30,261 bases of DNA, from the NCBI GenBank assembly GCA_046760985.1, contig JBHIFE010000004.1, positions 1 to 30,261 of the forward strand, read 5' to 3'. Origin of the DNA: JBHIFE01 sp046760985 (GTDB lineage Bacteria; Chloroflexota; Dehalococcoidia; Dehalococcoidales; RBG-16-60-22). This document shows, piece by piece, positions 22,766 to 30,261 of this stretch. The notes under the pieces are model-generated. The model did no database searches. It was not told the origin of the DNA and was given only the letters and a program-made list of their open reading frames with translations. How positions within the stretch are numbered: the stretch's first letter is position 1; every line of letters starts with the position of its first letter. Made by a program: the position numbers and the translations under genes.

Positions 22766-24358
22766 GTGATAAATCCTTCATCACCTGTAGAAGCGATCGG
22801 GCACAGCATATTTCAAGCTCTTGCCCGTACCTTTCCCGTTGCCTGCGCCAGTGATGAGTTTTTTTATTTCCCCCAGTTACGGCTTCCCGAACCGCAATGG
22901 AGTGCATGGGATTGCTTCTCTTCAGAAACTGTCACCGAGTTTGTGCGACAACTGTCAGCTTGGGAAAACGAACTCGACCTGCTGTCCTCATATGAATCAG
23001 ATTGGGAGGTGCACATTGACATCGCTCTTCTTCAAAAGCTAGTTTGCACTCTCCGGGAGCAGTTATCTGAGGTCAGGAGTTGGGAATTTCAGCCTACCTT
23101 TTATCTGACTCTCGCCTGCACGGGAATAGCCCAAGCCATGGAGTCAGAAGACCCAGCAGCGAAACACGAGCGGGCAAAGAGCCTTCCCGCTTTCCTGGAG
23201 CAGGCTAGTCAAAACCTTAATCGGATCCCTGCCTTATTTCGAGATATCGGCTTGGAAATGGTCTCAGATACCAGAAATTACCTTGCTGGATTGGAAAAAA
23301 CGTTGCCTGAACTGAAACCTGCCCTTACTGCTTTGAACCGGTTTGAAGACACGCTGTACAAGGTATCAACCCGTCAAGACTTCCTTCTGCCCCGGGAACT
23401 GCTGGAACGCATACTCCGTTTTCACCTCCACTATGAAATGGACATACCAGAGATAGACCACACGCTTGACCAGGAAATTGAGGAGATGCAGCAAATTCTG
23501 GAGCAAGAGGCAAAGAACTTTGTCCCAGACCGACTTGATACTCAACACCCCTATCCACTGTGGTTAGAAGCACTAAAAAGCATCCCGGTGCCTGCCGTAG
23601 GAAAAGAGGGCTTGACCGGGCTTTACCAGAGCGAAGTAAATCGCTTAGCCAAACACTGCCTGAAGCAAGGACTGGTTTTGCCGAGCTTGGTTTCTTCCTG
23701 TCCAGTAAGTGTGGTTTCAATGCCTCCCTTCCTTTCAGCAATACGTACAGCCTCTAGTTACAGCATACCACCCAAACATCCTCCCTGCGGGGGGAAGTTC
23801 TATATCCTGATTAGCCATGCAACCGACGAGGCACAGCAGAGGTACCTACGTGAGTACCGGATGACCTGTGCTCACGAAACTTACCCCGGGCATCATCTTT
23901 TGGACGCCTCACGCTGGAGCCTGGCACGACCTCTGCGTCGTGCCGTAGAACAGCCGATTTTTTATGAGGGATGGGCTTGTTTTGCCGAAGAACTCATGAG
24001 ACTAACCGGGTATTTTTCTGCTCCCGGCGACCGACTGTTACTCACCAAACGCAGACTTATGCATGCCATAAGAGGCAAGGTAGATATCGGTCTTCAGACC
24101 GGAACAATGAACATTCCAACTGCAGCCGAGTACCTGGGGAAAATGGGCATCAGCATGGGGCAGGCAATTTCTTTGGCGCGCAAATATGCGCTGAATCCCG
24201 GATACCAACTATGTTATACTCTAGGCTTGCGTCGATTCCTAGAATTGTTTCACCGCTACGGTCGTGATAACCTGCCAAATTTTGTCCAATCAGCACTAGG
24301 TCAGGGAGAAATACATTTTGCTCACCTTGAAAAGAAGCTCCAAAATATCAATAATTAG
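22766..24358 (+). CDS. DUF885-family metallopeptidase-like protein
   Basis: This 530-residue protein belongs to DUF885, a family of predicted zinc peptidases with gluzincin-like architecture. The active-site motif HETYPGHH (370-377) gives the HExxPGHH pattern, and EGWACFAEEL (401-410) supplies the downstream Glu ligand expected for such zinc sites. The N-terminal 350 residues are mainly helical, as in the family. No signal peptide is seen, so it should be cytoplasmic. GTG 22766 is chosen because AAGGAG lies 6 bases upstream; a frame opens 12 codons earlier at ATG 22730. It precedes an ATP-grasp gene by 43 bases with a methyltransferase after that, suggesting an operon that handles a peptide or amino-acid-like compound. 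The substrate is unknown. Confidence 0.82.
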   Translation: MINPSSPVEAIGHSIFQALARTFPVACASDEFFYFPQLRLPEPQWSAWDCFSSETVTEFVRQLSAWENELDLLSSYESDWEVHIDIALLQKLVCTLREQLSEVRSWEFQPTFYLTLACTGIAQAMESEDPAAKHERAKSLPAFLEQASQNLNRIPALFRDIGLEMVSDTRNYLAGLEKTLPELKPALTALNRFEDTLYKVSTRQDFLLPRELLERILRFHLHYEMDIPEIDHTLDQEIEEMQQILEQEAKNFVPDRLDTQHPYPLWLEALKSIPVPAVGKEGLTGLYQSEVNRLAKHCLKQGLVLPSLVSSCPVSVVSMPPFLSAIRTASSYSIPPKHPPCGGKFYILISHATDEAQQRYLREYRMTCAHETYPGHHLLDASRWSLARPLRRAVEQPIFYEGWACFAEELMRLTGYFSAPGDRLLLTKRRLMHAIRGKVDIGLQTGTMNIPTAAEYLGKMGISMGQAISLARKYALNPGYQLCYTLGLRRFLELFHRYGRDNLPNFVQSALGQGEIHFAHLEKKLQNINN

Positions 24359-24401
24359 CTATCACTTTTGAATTATTCAGAGGGTTGAAAGGAAGATAAT
24401 C

Positions 24402-25790
24402 TTGAATCAATTTCTGGGATATCATTCGGAATGGAACCTGGGGAGCCCGGGAGGCTGGGACTATCAACGGGTCACACAAAAAATTGGCAAAGCGGTCTGG
24501 AAGAGACTGCTTCAGCGCCACCCTATTGACGTAGATTTGGACTTTGATCATCCGTTATTGAATCCGGTGAATAGCCTGGTAAACATACTGAAAGAAGCAC
24601 ACCGCTCAAGGGAAGGGGCAAACCCCGGTTTAATCGCAGTGGTTGCCGAAGAAGAAACGCTAAAAGACGTAGTGGAAAATAAGAACCTTGCCGCCCACCT
24701 AAACGCCGTAGATGGACTGCGTGGTGCTCTTATGGCTCCCCACGAACTAGAGCTGAAAAACGGAATCGTCTGCTGGCGAGGTCAACCAGTATCCATCATC
24801 TTCCTGGATTTTAATACTAACGTTCTTTTAGACCTGCACCGCAAGCATAACTTGTCTCCCCTGCTCCAGGCGGTGCGGGAAGGTAGGGTAATCAATCCCA
24901 GAGGCACAGAGCCGATCAATGCCAAAAGCATGTTTGAAGTTATCACTGACCCTCGGAATAGGAACCGTTTCCACAAGGAAACCATTCAACGAACCCCCTG
25001 GACCCGCCAGTTTTATCCTCGCCAAACTCAAGGTCCTAATGGAGAGCGTATCTCTGACCTTATTGAATGGACCCGGTCAAATTGGGATAATCTGGTGCTC
25101 AAGCCAGAACGAGGATACTCTGGGAAAGGAGTGAGCGTAGGCGGAATCCACCATGATACCGATAGTATCATAAATCTGGCACTCAAAGATGGCGATTATA
25201 TTGTCCAGGAAAAGATTCCTCTGAATTTGTGGACCGAGAATATGCCCGAACTTGATTTAGAAAACCATAGCGTTAGAGAAGTCCAAAATCAAACTGATTT
25301 TCGCTGTTTTATCGGTCAAAAGGGCTTGTTTGGTTTCGTGGGAAGATATGGCGGCGTGCCAACCAATGTAGGAAGCGGTGGCGGGATGCAACCTCTTACT
25401 GTGCTCCGCTCCAAAATGAGCGTAGGCGAGGCAACAAAACGCATCAACCAGGCTATTCTAAATATGAATTACAGCGATGTACTGGAGGCAGTAGAATATC
25501 AGAAGAAAATGGCGCTTGACCATCAGTTTACCTATCTTCTTGGTCCGATTAAAATCGCTCTGCGACCTCGATTGATTACCATCAGCCAGATGAAAGCTCT
25601 TGAAACATATTGCGCTGGCATCTGGTCTGACTGCCTGACCCTGGAAAAAATGTGGTTGTCTGGAGAATTGGGCATAATCGTCAACATTGAACCTGGGGAG
25701 CTTGAAATCATACGGTCCCAACCTTGGAAAGGTACACCAGCCATCTTTGCCTCAGATGGATTATTTAGTTTTGGGGCACACGTAAAATGA
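24402..25790 (+). CDS. ATP-grasp ligase-like protein
   Basis: This 462-residue protein has an ATP-grasp fold in its C-terminal two thirds. LVLKPERGYSGKGV (231-244) is the nucleotide-binding Lys and Gly-rich loop, DYIVQEKI (265-272) follows, and TDFRCFIG (298-305) and TNVGSGGGMQP (321-331) resemble the Mg/ATP-binding end of such enzymes. ATP-grasp enzymes join a carboxylate to an amine or thiol through an acyl phosphate, as in peptide-like ligases. The N-terminal 200 residues are not recognised and may bind the substrate. TTG 24402 follows AAGGAAG at a suitable distance. It overlaps the methyltransferase gene in ATGA (25787-25790), implying coupled translation. It could act in making or tailoring a small peptide-like metabolite; the substrate is not predictable here. 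Confidence 0.75.
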   Translation: MNQFLGYHSEWNLGSPGGWDYQRVTQKIGKAVWKRLLQRHPIDVDLDFDHPLLNPVNSLVNILKEAHRSREGANPGLIAVVAEEETLKDVVENKNLAAHLNAVDGLRGALMAPHELELKNGIVCWRGQPVSIIFLDFNTNVLLDLHRKHNLSPLLQAVREGRVINPRGTEPINAKSMFEVITDPRNRNRFHKETIQRTPWTRQFYPRQTQGPNGERISDLIEWTRSNWDNLVLKPERGYSGKGVSVGGIHHDTDSIINLALKDGDYIVQEKIPLNLWTENMPELDLENHSVREVQNQTDFRCFIGQKGLFGFVGRYGGVPTNVGSGGGMQPLTVLRSKMSVGEATKRINQAILNMNYSDVLEAVEYQKKMALDHQFTYLLGPIKIALRPRLITISQMKALETYCAGIWSDCLTLEKMWLSGELGIIVNIEPGELEIIRSQPWKGTPAIFASDGLFSFGAHVK

Positions 25791-26566
25791 CTATCAAAGT
25801 AGATGATAATTGGTGGCAGGAGCTTTTTGACGAAATTTACCTTATGACCGATGCCCGGTCAGTTTGCGATGAAAAATTGACCCGCCAAGAAGTAGAGTTC
25901 ATTGTAGAGGCACTGGATTTGGACAAATCCGCCTCAATTCTGGACTTATGTGGCGGACATGGTCGCCATTCCTTGGAACTTTCCCGGCGTGGTTTCAAGA
26001 ATGTAACAGTTCTAGACTATTCCCGATACCTTATCGAGCTTGGCAAAAAAAGAGCCAGACAGGAAAAACTCAATACCGTTTTCATTCAGGGTGATGCCAG
26101 AGATACTGGTTTGCCTGGACAAAGCTTCCAGTTCATCATAATCATGGCTAATTCCTTTGGCTACTTTGTTAATGAAGACGAAAATAAAAGAATCCTCAGC
26201 GAGGCGTTTCGCCTGCTCATGCCCAACGGGACATTACTATTAGACCTTCCTGACCGAGATTATGTCTTGCAAAACTTCAAACCTTTTTCCTGTCATAAGG
26301 TAAATGAAGATATTACCGTTAGCCGTGAAAGGGAACTAGGAGATGATATCATTTACAGTCAGGAAAAGGTCATATCCAAAAAATTGGGCTACATACGCAA
26401 TAGAACTTACTGCACCCGCCTTTATAGTCCAGAAAAAATCACTGATTTAATGTATTCAGTAGGTTTTTTGTCAATAATTTGCCAGAGGAATTTTATGAAC
26501 CGTGCAGCAGAAGGGGACTATGGCTGCATGACCAATCGGATGATTGTAACCGCAAAAAGGATTTAG
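25787..26566 (+). CDS. Class I SAM-dependent methyltransferase
   Basis: This 259-residue protein has the class I methyltransferase core: motif I SILDLCGGHGRHSLEL (50-65), the acidic residue ending strand 2 in VTVLDYS, motif II in FIQGDARD and the post-motif LLMPNGTLLLDLPD. The unusual CGGHGRH form of motif I occurs in a subset of methyltransferases, including ones linked to ATP-grasp ligases. The C-terminal half (residues about 165-255) probably forms the substrate cap. It is translationally coupled to the ATP-grasp gene, so both likely act on one compound. Methyl acceptor (N, O or C) is unknown. Confidence 0.85.
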   Translation: MTIKVDDNWWQELFDEIYLMTDARSVCDEKLTRQEVEFIVEALDLDKSASILDLCGGHGRHSLELSRRGFKNVTVLDYSRYLIELGKKRARQEKLNTVFIQGDARDTGLPGQSFQFIIIMANSFGYFVNEDENKRILSEAFRLLMPNGTLLLDLPDRDYVLQNFKPFSCHKVNEDITVSRERELGDDIIYSQEKVISKKLGYIRNRTYCTRLYSPEKITDLMYSVGFLSIICQRNFMNRAAEGDYGCMTNRMIVTAKRI

Positions 26567-26849
26567 CAAATTAAATACAATCTATAAACTGAATTACCTA
26601 ACTTCTATTCTTTCCTACCCACCAGTCCGTAGACAAAAAGAGACATCAAATCACGCATTAGCTTTTCGCTGTTTTCTGTATTCGCTATCAGACTAGAACT
26701 AGCGATAATTGTGTCATTTATAATACTGGTGCCCTATTGACATCCTCGGAAAGAATAGTTTAATGTTCATAGTCAAGACAAGAAACCGCATGGAGGAGGA
26801 TACATATTATTCTCCTAGCAAAATTGATAACTCAAAAGGAGTGGACTGG

Positions 26850-27608
26850 ATGAGCATAAGAGGAACCAATCATGGCTCGGCTTTCTGGCGAAAGAGGGCA
26901 GAGCATTATAATGAACTGGAGTGGGCTAATCATCAGTTATATCTGGATGAATTTATAAAGATGGCAAAGCTAAGGAAGACTGACATCGTATTAGATGTTG
27001 GAACCGGAACCGGGATTGTGGCACATGCGGTTGCTCCTTTCGTCAAGCAGGTTATCGGCTTGGATAAGTCACAAGCTATGTTGGAGCACAGCAATTGGTA
27101 TGGGAATATGTATTTCGTTAGAAGAAATATCCTAAACCCCTTTTTCAGAGATGAAGTGTTTGATAAGGTAACTGCAAGGCAGGTTTTCCATCACATTTTG
27201 AGAGGCACTCAACAAGCGATGAACCAATGCTACCGGGTCTTAAAGGAGGGGGGTCTAATGGTTCTCTCCGAAGGTATCCCTCCCTCACCAGAAGTCAAAC
27301 AGGATTACATTGAAATCTTTAAGCTTAAAGAGAGGCGACTGACTTTTATGGAGGATGACCTTATTGCCCTGATGGAAAGAGCGGGGTTCAAAAACATTGA
27401 GGTTAACATCATTCGGTTAGAGAGAATGAGTGTAAGGAACTGGCTAGTTAACAGTGGCTTGCCTCAGTCAGTACAAGATGAAATATTTGGACTCCATGTG
27501 AATGCCAAGGATTATTTCAAAAGGGCTTACAATATGGTAGAAACCGATGGAGATTGTCTGATTGATATGAAGATGGCAATACTAACCGGACAAAAAGAAT
27601 ATCACTAG
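26850..27608 (+). CDS. Class I SAM-dependent methyltransferase (UbiE/MenG-like)
   Basis: This 252-residue protein has motif I VLDVGTGTGIVA (47-58), VIGLDKSQAML, and a DKVTARQVFHHI segment followed by VLKEGGLMVLSEGIPP. These are typical of the methyltransferase_11/UbiE-like group, which methylates small molecules such as quinones. A longer frame opens at 26763, but ATG 26850 sits 8 bases after AAAGGAG and gives a normal N-terminus, so I use it. It is separated from the previous methyltransferase by 283 bases without a clear promoter and converges on the small minus-strand gene at 27631. Its relation to the ATP-grasp operon is uncertain. Confidence 0.82.
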   Translation: MSIRGTNHGSAFWRKRAEHYNELEWANHQLYLDEFIKMAKLRKTDIVLDVGTGTGIVAHAVAPFVKQVIGLDKSQAMLEHSNWYGNMYFVRRNILNPFFRDEVFDKVTARQVFHHILRGTQQAMNQCYRVLKEGGLMVLSEGIPPSPEVKQDYIEIFKLKERRLTFMEDDLIALMERAGFKNIEVNIIRLERMSVRNWLVNSGLPQSVQDEIFGLHVNAKDYFKRAYNMVETDGDCLIDMKMAILTGQKEYH

Positions 27609-27630
27609 CTCCTTCACCATAACCCTTACT

Positions 27631-27819
27631 TTAGCCTTGCTTTAGGTCCTCGATTTCCTTTTCTATTTCCTTCAGTTCCTCCTCCAGGTCTTTCTTGTAT
27701 TCCTCCAACATTTCAAGATACTCGTCGCGACGCGGAAAAGGTCTCATCCCGTGAAACCAAATCCCAAAGGGAGGAAAGCCAAAACGAAAACCAAAGCGAC
27801 CATACCTTCCGTGCCACAT
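27631..27819 (-). CDS. Small protein with aromatic/Arg-rich N-terminus and coiled coil
   Basis: This 62-residue protein has two parts. Residues 1-31 are rich in Gly, Phe, Arg and His (GRYGRFGFRFGFPPFG), and residues 32-60 form a highly charged, heptad-like helix (LEEELKEIEKEIEDLK). This design resembles DUF5320-like small proteins found in anaerobes and archaea, often of unknown function. AAGGAGGTGA precedes ATG 27819. It follows threonine synthase by 58 bases on the same strand, with a 13-bp palindrome between, so it may have its own promoter. The helix should drive oligomerisation; the first half looks disordered. Confidence 0.7.
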   Translation of the reverse strand: MWHGRYGRFGFRFGFPPFGIWFHGMRPFPRRDEYLEMLEEYKKDLEEELKEIEKEIEDLKQG

Positions 27820-27861
27820 ATCCTGTCACCTCCTTGCTTTTTAAAGTTTTGTTATTGAAAG

Positions 27862-27874
27862 TAGTACCGTACTA
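27862..27874. repeat. 13-base perfect palindrome upstream of the small coiled-coil gene
   Basis: TAGTACCGTACTA is a 6-1-6 perfect palindrome, four bases from the threonine synthase stop and about 43 bases before the start of the small protein gene. It is too short for a terminator and has no T-tract. It could be an operator for the small gene. Confidence 0.35.
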
Positions 27875-27877
27875 ATG

Positions 27878-29017
27878 TCAGTTCTTTGACTTGCCAGCAA
27901 AAATTTTTAACATTTTATCGGTTGTTTTCAAGCCGCTACCAGTTAAAATTATGACGTTGGTTTTACCCTCTTCTATTTTAAGGGATTTCTTCAAAGCTCC
28001 AACTACTACAGCAGAAGTGGGTTCAACATATATTCCCTTTTGTGCCAGAATATTTATCCCTTCAACGATTTCTTCTTCAGAGACTTTTATTACCTCCCCA
28101 TCAGTTTGCCGAATTGCCCCCAGTATTTGCTCACCACGAATCGGGTTGGTGCAGGCAATTCCCTCGGCGTAGGTATGCCGGCTCTGAGCTAAGGGGGTAA
28201 CCTTTATCTCTCCCTTTCGGAAAGCTTCATAAATTGGAGAGGCAGCCTCCGCCTGCACGGCAACTAATTTGGGCAGGTGGCTAATTAAACCCATATCCTT
28301 TAACTCTCTCCCAGCAAGAGCAATTCCCAGAATTATACTTCCATAACCAACTGGCATAATAATGGAATCTGGAACTTTCCAATTCAGTTGTTCACAAATC
28401 TCATAGAAGACCGTTTTCGTTCCTTCTATAAAAAAGGGATTCCAGTTATGAGAAGCGTAAAACACCCTTTTAGCTTTTTTCTGAATAGCCTTGGCGGTAT
28501 CTTCTCGCGAACCTGGAATTTTGTTAAGCTTGGCTCCGTACAATCTTATCTGGACCAATTTACCTTCTGAGGCACTTTCCGGACAATAAATTTCACAGGT
28601 AATTCCCGCCTTGGCACAGTAAGCGGCAATTGCCGCACCGGCATTGCCGGAAGAGTCATCAACAACGGTTTTTATCCCCAATTCCTTTACCTTACTTAGT
28701 AGGACACTGGCACCTCTGTCCTTATAGGATCCGGAAGGAAATAAGTAGTCCAATTTCACTAGAATCTCTTTATCCAAAATCCTTTCTTCTATTAAGGGTG
28801 TCATTCCTTCACCAAGGGTAACAATATTTTCGTCCTTTAATATGGGGAGAACCTCCCGGTATCTCCATATAGAATTGGCTCTACTTTTTAATCTACCCGG
28901 TGAAAGTTTTGGGGGCATTTTTTCTAACTCAAAGGCACCACCACATTCGCACTTATAGGCAAAGGTATTTACTGCAAATCTTCTATGACATCTTGAACAG
29001 ATATAATTAACGTTCAT
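27878..29017 (-). CDS. thrC: Threonine synthase (PLP-dependent, zinc-ribbon type)
   Basis: ThrC converts O-phosphohomoserine to threonine. The 379-residue protein starts with a zinc-ribbon-like pair, C7-xx-C10 and C23-x-C25, as in many bacterial and archaeal enzymes. The PLP lysine is Lys99 in PSGSYKDRG; SSGNAGAAIAAY is the substrate/phosphate loop; VGYGS (in MPVGYGSI) binds the PLP phosphate, and GSGLKTTDK closes the active site. TLGEGMTPL near residue 67 is the usual threonine synthase entry block. Related type II PLP enzymes, such as cysteate synthase, share these motifs and are not excluded. It follows the phytol/dolichol-kinase-like gene by 54 bases, probably co-transcribed. Confidence 0.82.
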   Translation of the reverse strand: MNVNYICSRCHRRFAVNTFAYKCECGGAFELEKMPPKLSPGRLKSRANSIWRYREVLPILKDENIVTLGEGMTPLIEERILDKEILVKLDYLFPSGSYKDRGASVLLSKVKELGIKTVVDDSSGNAGAAIAAYCAKAGITCEIYCPESASEGKLVQIRLYGAKLNKIPGSREDTAKAIQKKAKRVFYASHNWNPFFIEGTKTVFYEICEQLNWKVPDSIIMPVGYGSIILGIALAGRELKDMGLISHLPKLVAVQAEAASPIYEAFRKGEIKVTPLAQSRHTYAEGIACTNPIRGEQILGAIRQTDGEVIKVSEEEIVEGINILAQKGIYVEPTSAVVVGALKKSLKIEEGKTNVIILTGSGLKTTDKMLKIFAGKSKN

Positions 29018-29071
29018 AGTTCTTGTTTCCCCTTCGTGTCATACTCTCTTCAACCGCTGCTCTAACCCTAA

Positions 29072-29650
29072 CTAAAGCTGCATTACTGTCATCACCAGCC
29101 CGGCGAATAGAGGTATAGTTAAGTTATCATTTATGGGTAATGGTACCGCTTCCACAATAGTGGCACTTACCGAGCCCGCTAGGGTCGTCAGCCAACGGAT
29201 GCTGAAACCTGCATGATAGAAGACCAATCCGATTACTAGGCAAGAGGCAAAGCAGGCAATGTCTCCTTCCAATGTTTTACCGAGGAGTCTTTTTTTGCCG
29301 ATGTACTTGCCAACGATGGTAGCTACTGCGTCACCCACCGCCAGAAAGCAAAGTGCGAGCACAGCAATATCTCTGGGGAAGACCAGAAAGGCGACTAAAG
29401 AGGCAATAAGTATATAACTAGCACCAGTTAAGCGTGATGCCTCGTCTCCCCGTAATAACGGCTGGAAAAACAGGCAAAACCATCGGTTTATTCCCGGAGC
29501 CCTCAATCTAAGGAACTCAAAAGCTACAAAAACGAAAGTAACTGCTCCAAGAGCCACCAGTAGGACTAGCCTCGGTAGAAACAAGGCAGCTATAGGGATA
29601 GACAATCCTCCAAATATATGGAACAGACCCCTTTTCAGCGTGCTTGACAT
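29072..29650 (-). CDS. Phytol/dolichol kinase-like membrane protein (Sec59/VTE5/DGK1 family)
   Basis: This 192-residue integral membrane protein has six or seven hydrophobic helices. It shows the family's cytoplasmic signatures: VGDAVATIVGKYIGKKRL (105-122), KTLEGD (125-130) and the late NDNLTIP (174-180). In Sec59, VTE5 and DGK1 these bind CTP and phosphorylate dolichol, phytol or diacylglycerol. The likely role here is phosphorylation of a long-chain isoprenoid or diacylglycerol, a good thematic match for the isoprenoid genes upstream, although transcribed separately. ATG 29650 is preceded by GAGGAGA. It is the first gene of a minus-strand unit with threonine synthase. Confidence 0.8.
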   Translation of the reverse strand: MSSTLKRGLFHIFGGLSIPIAALFLPRLVLLVALGAVTFVFVAFEFLRLRAPGINRWFCLFFQPLLRGDEASRLTGASYILIASLVAFLVFPRDIAVLALCFLAVGDAVATIVGKYIGKKRLLGKTLEGDIACFASCLVIGLVFYHAGFSIRWLTTLAGSVSATIVEAVPLPINDNLTIPLFAGLVMTVMQL

Positions 29651-29703
29651 GCTGGAAGGCTCTCCTCAGCTTTTCGGTTTAATTTTTATACGAACTAAAT
29701 ATA

Positions 29704-29715
29704 ACATTATAATGT
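29704..29715. repeat. 12-base perfect palindrome in the divergent promoter region
   Basis: ACATTATAATGT is self-complementary over 12 bases and contains TATAAT on both strands. It lies between the minus-strand kinase-like gene (start 29650) and the plus-strand 87-aa gene (start 29821). It may be an operator or a -10 element for either gene. Clear -35 hexamers are lacking. Confidence 0.35.
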
Positions 29716-29820
29716 ACATTCAGTCATTTTTAGTCAGTCGTGCTAAAATATAGTATAGCCAGAAAAGCACGGGCTAGAAAATTCACCGGCGTAATCAAGT
29801 GCGGTGATGAAGGAGGCGGC

Positions 29821-30084
29821 ATGGATAAACCAGTGAATAACGCAACTGAGTTAAAGCCCATAGTAACCAAAGCGGTTAAAGCTTTATACGGCACCGCTAC
29901 ACAGAACATCAAGATACTCAAAGCTGACCGGTTTCCATTGTTTAAGGAACCAAAGCAAGGCTGGCTCGTCCACGCAGAATTTAACGATGATAAGTACGAG
30001 TACTCCGTTCAGATGGATGTTCAAATGGCGGATGGGCGAATCACCAGGGCGGTTGAACTGCATCGCACTCCGATACAAAAATAG
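29821..30084 (+). CDS. Uncharacterised 87-aa protein
   Basis: I do not recognise this 87-residue protein. Residues about 15-35 suggest a helix (ELKPIVTKAVKALYG) and the rest an antiparallel sheet (GWLVHAEFNDDKYEYSVQMD, then RITRAVELHR), an alpha-beta plan like GvpO- or NTF2-like small domains, but similarity is too weak to name. ATG 29821 is chosen because GGAGGC lies close upstream; an upstream in-frame ATG at 29740 is unlikely. It is divergent from the kinase-like gene and convergent with trpA. There is no signal peptide and no cysteine. Confidence 0.6.
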   Translation: MDKPVNNATELKPIVTKAVKALYGTATQNIKILKADRFPLFKEPKQGWLVHAEFNDDKYEYSVQMDVQMADGRITRAVELHRTPIQK

Positions 30085-30152
30085 ACGACCCAGTATCTCG
30101 GTTTAGCGTTCCCATGAGTCGCAGTTAACCTTCTTCCTCAGTCTCTATTTTC

Positions 30153-30261
30153 TCAATCCAAAGCCTCTCTTAAGCTTAAAGTAAAAGCTTTAACTGAGGA
30201 GAGAGAGGCATCTTCTTCAGTTAACTGGATGAGACGACTACCCACAATGAGACCATCGGCT
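30153..30261 (-). CDS. trpA: Tryptophan synthase alpha chain, C-terminal end only
   Basis: A minus-strand frame entering from the right edge ends at TGA (30153-30155). The visible 35 residues include ADGLIVGSRLI and end VKAFTLSLREALD, matching the C-terminal strand-loop-helix of TrpA (ADGxxVGSAxV and the final F..LR.AL helix). TrpA releases indole from indole-3-glycerol phosphate and passes it to TrpB. The GS pair in the phosphate-binding loop is present; the catalytic Glu and Asp lie outside the window. The short length limits certainty. Confidence 0.75.
   Translation of the reverse strand, partial: ADGLIVGSRLIQLTEEDASLSSVKAFTLSLREALD

Noticed and set aside
26682..26705. TCGCTA/TAGCGA inverted repeat with 12-base loop
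   Set aside because: Short stem without T-tract; consistent with chance in an intergenic region.
26737..26765. TTGACA upstream of the second methyltransferase as a promoter
   Set aside because: No acceptable -10 hexamer lies 16-18 bases downstream; the best candidate matches only two of six positions.

Overview
The window comes from a bacterial chromosome of moderate GC content, with tightly packed co-directional genes, Shine-Dalgarno sites and many TTG/GTG starts. The gene set suggests an environmental, probably anaerobic bacterium: MEP-pathway dxs, type 2 IPP isomerase, hopanoid genes, DUF116, threonine synthase with a zinc ribbon, and a DUF885 peptidase. Chloroflexota (Dehalococcoidia-like) is my best guess from content alone, held weakly. 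No rRNA, tRNA, CRISPR array, insertion sequence or prophage was seen.

Layout. 1-1.4 kb (minus): 5' part of a dihydroorotate-dehydrogenase-family gene and a CopD-like membrane protein. 1.7-3.9 kb: a glycosyltransferase 2/NodB deacetylase fusion (plus), convergent with a YkoP-like gene (minus) that appears to be transcribed almost leaderless. 4.1-5.5 kb: a PadR regulator and a HAAS-type membrane protein behind a strong promoter with a Fur-box-like palindrome. 5.7-20.5 kb: one run of 14 plus-strand genes, many overlapping or separated by a few bases, behind a TTGACA-N17-TAGGAT promoter. Its first half is an isoprenoid-to-hopanoid module: dxs, prenyl synthase, fni, hpnH, hpnG, hpnA, squalene-hopene cyclase. 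Its second half is less usual: DUF116, a 2-hydroxyacid dehydrogenase-like protein lacking the substrate-binding Arg, an LsrK/YoaC-like FGGY kinase, a class II aldolase, an unknown 123-aa protein, an SDR epimerase and DegV. 20.9-22.2 kb: an aldehyde dehydrogenase, then a 47-aa HD-domain remnant and a terminator. 22.8-27.6 kb: DUF885 metallopeptidase, ATP-grasp ligase-like protein and two SAM methyltransferases. 27.6-29.65 kb (minus): a small coiled-coil protein, threonine synthase and a phytol/dolichol-kinase-like membrane protein. 29.8-30.26 kb: an orphan 87-aa protein and the 3' end of trpA.

How it fits together. Dxs, the prenyl synthase and Fni supply and balance C5 units and build prenyl diphosphates. 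SHC makes hopene, HpnH adds the 5'-deoxyadenosyl group from SAM, and HpnG removes adenine, leaving a ribose-derived side chain; HpnA acts somewhere in the pathway. Squalene-forming genes (hpnCDE or sqs) are not in the window. The kinase/aldolase/dehydrogenase genes look like a small sugar-phosphate or deoxypentose pathway. Their placement inside a hopanoid operon, and their resemblance to the yoaD-yoaC pair of Bacillus subtilis, are the most interesting features of the window.
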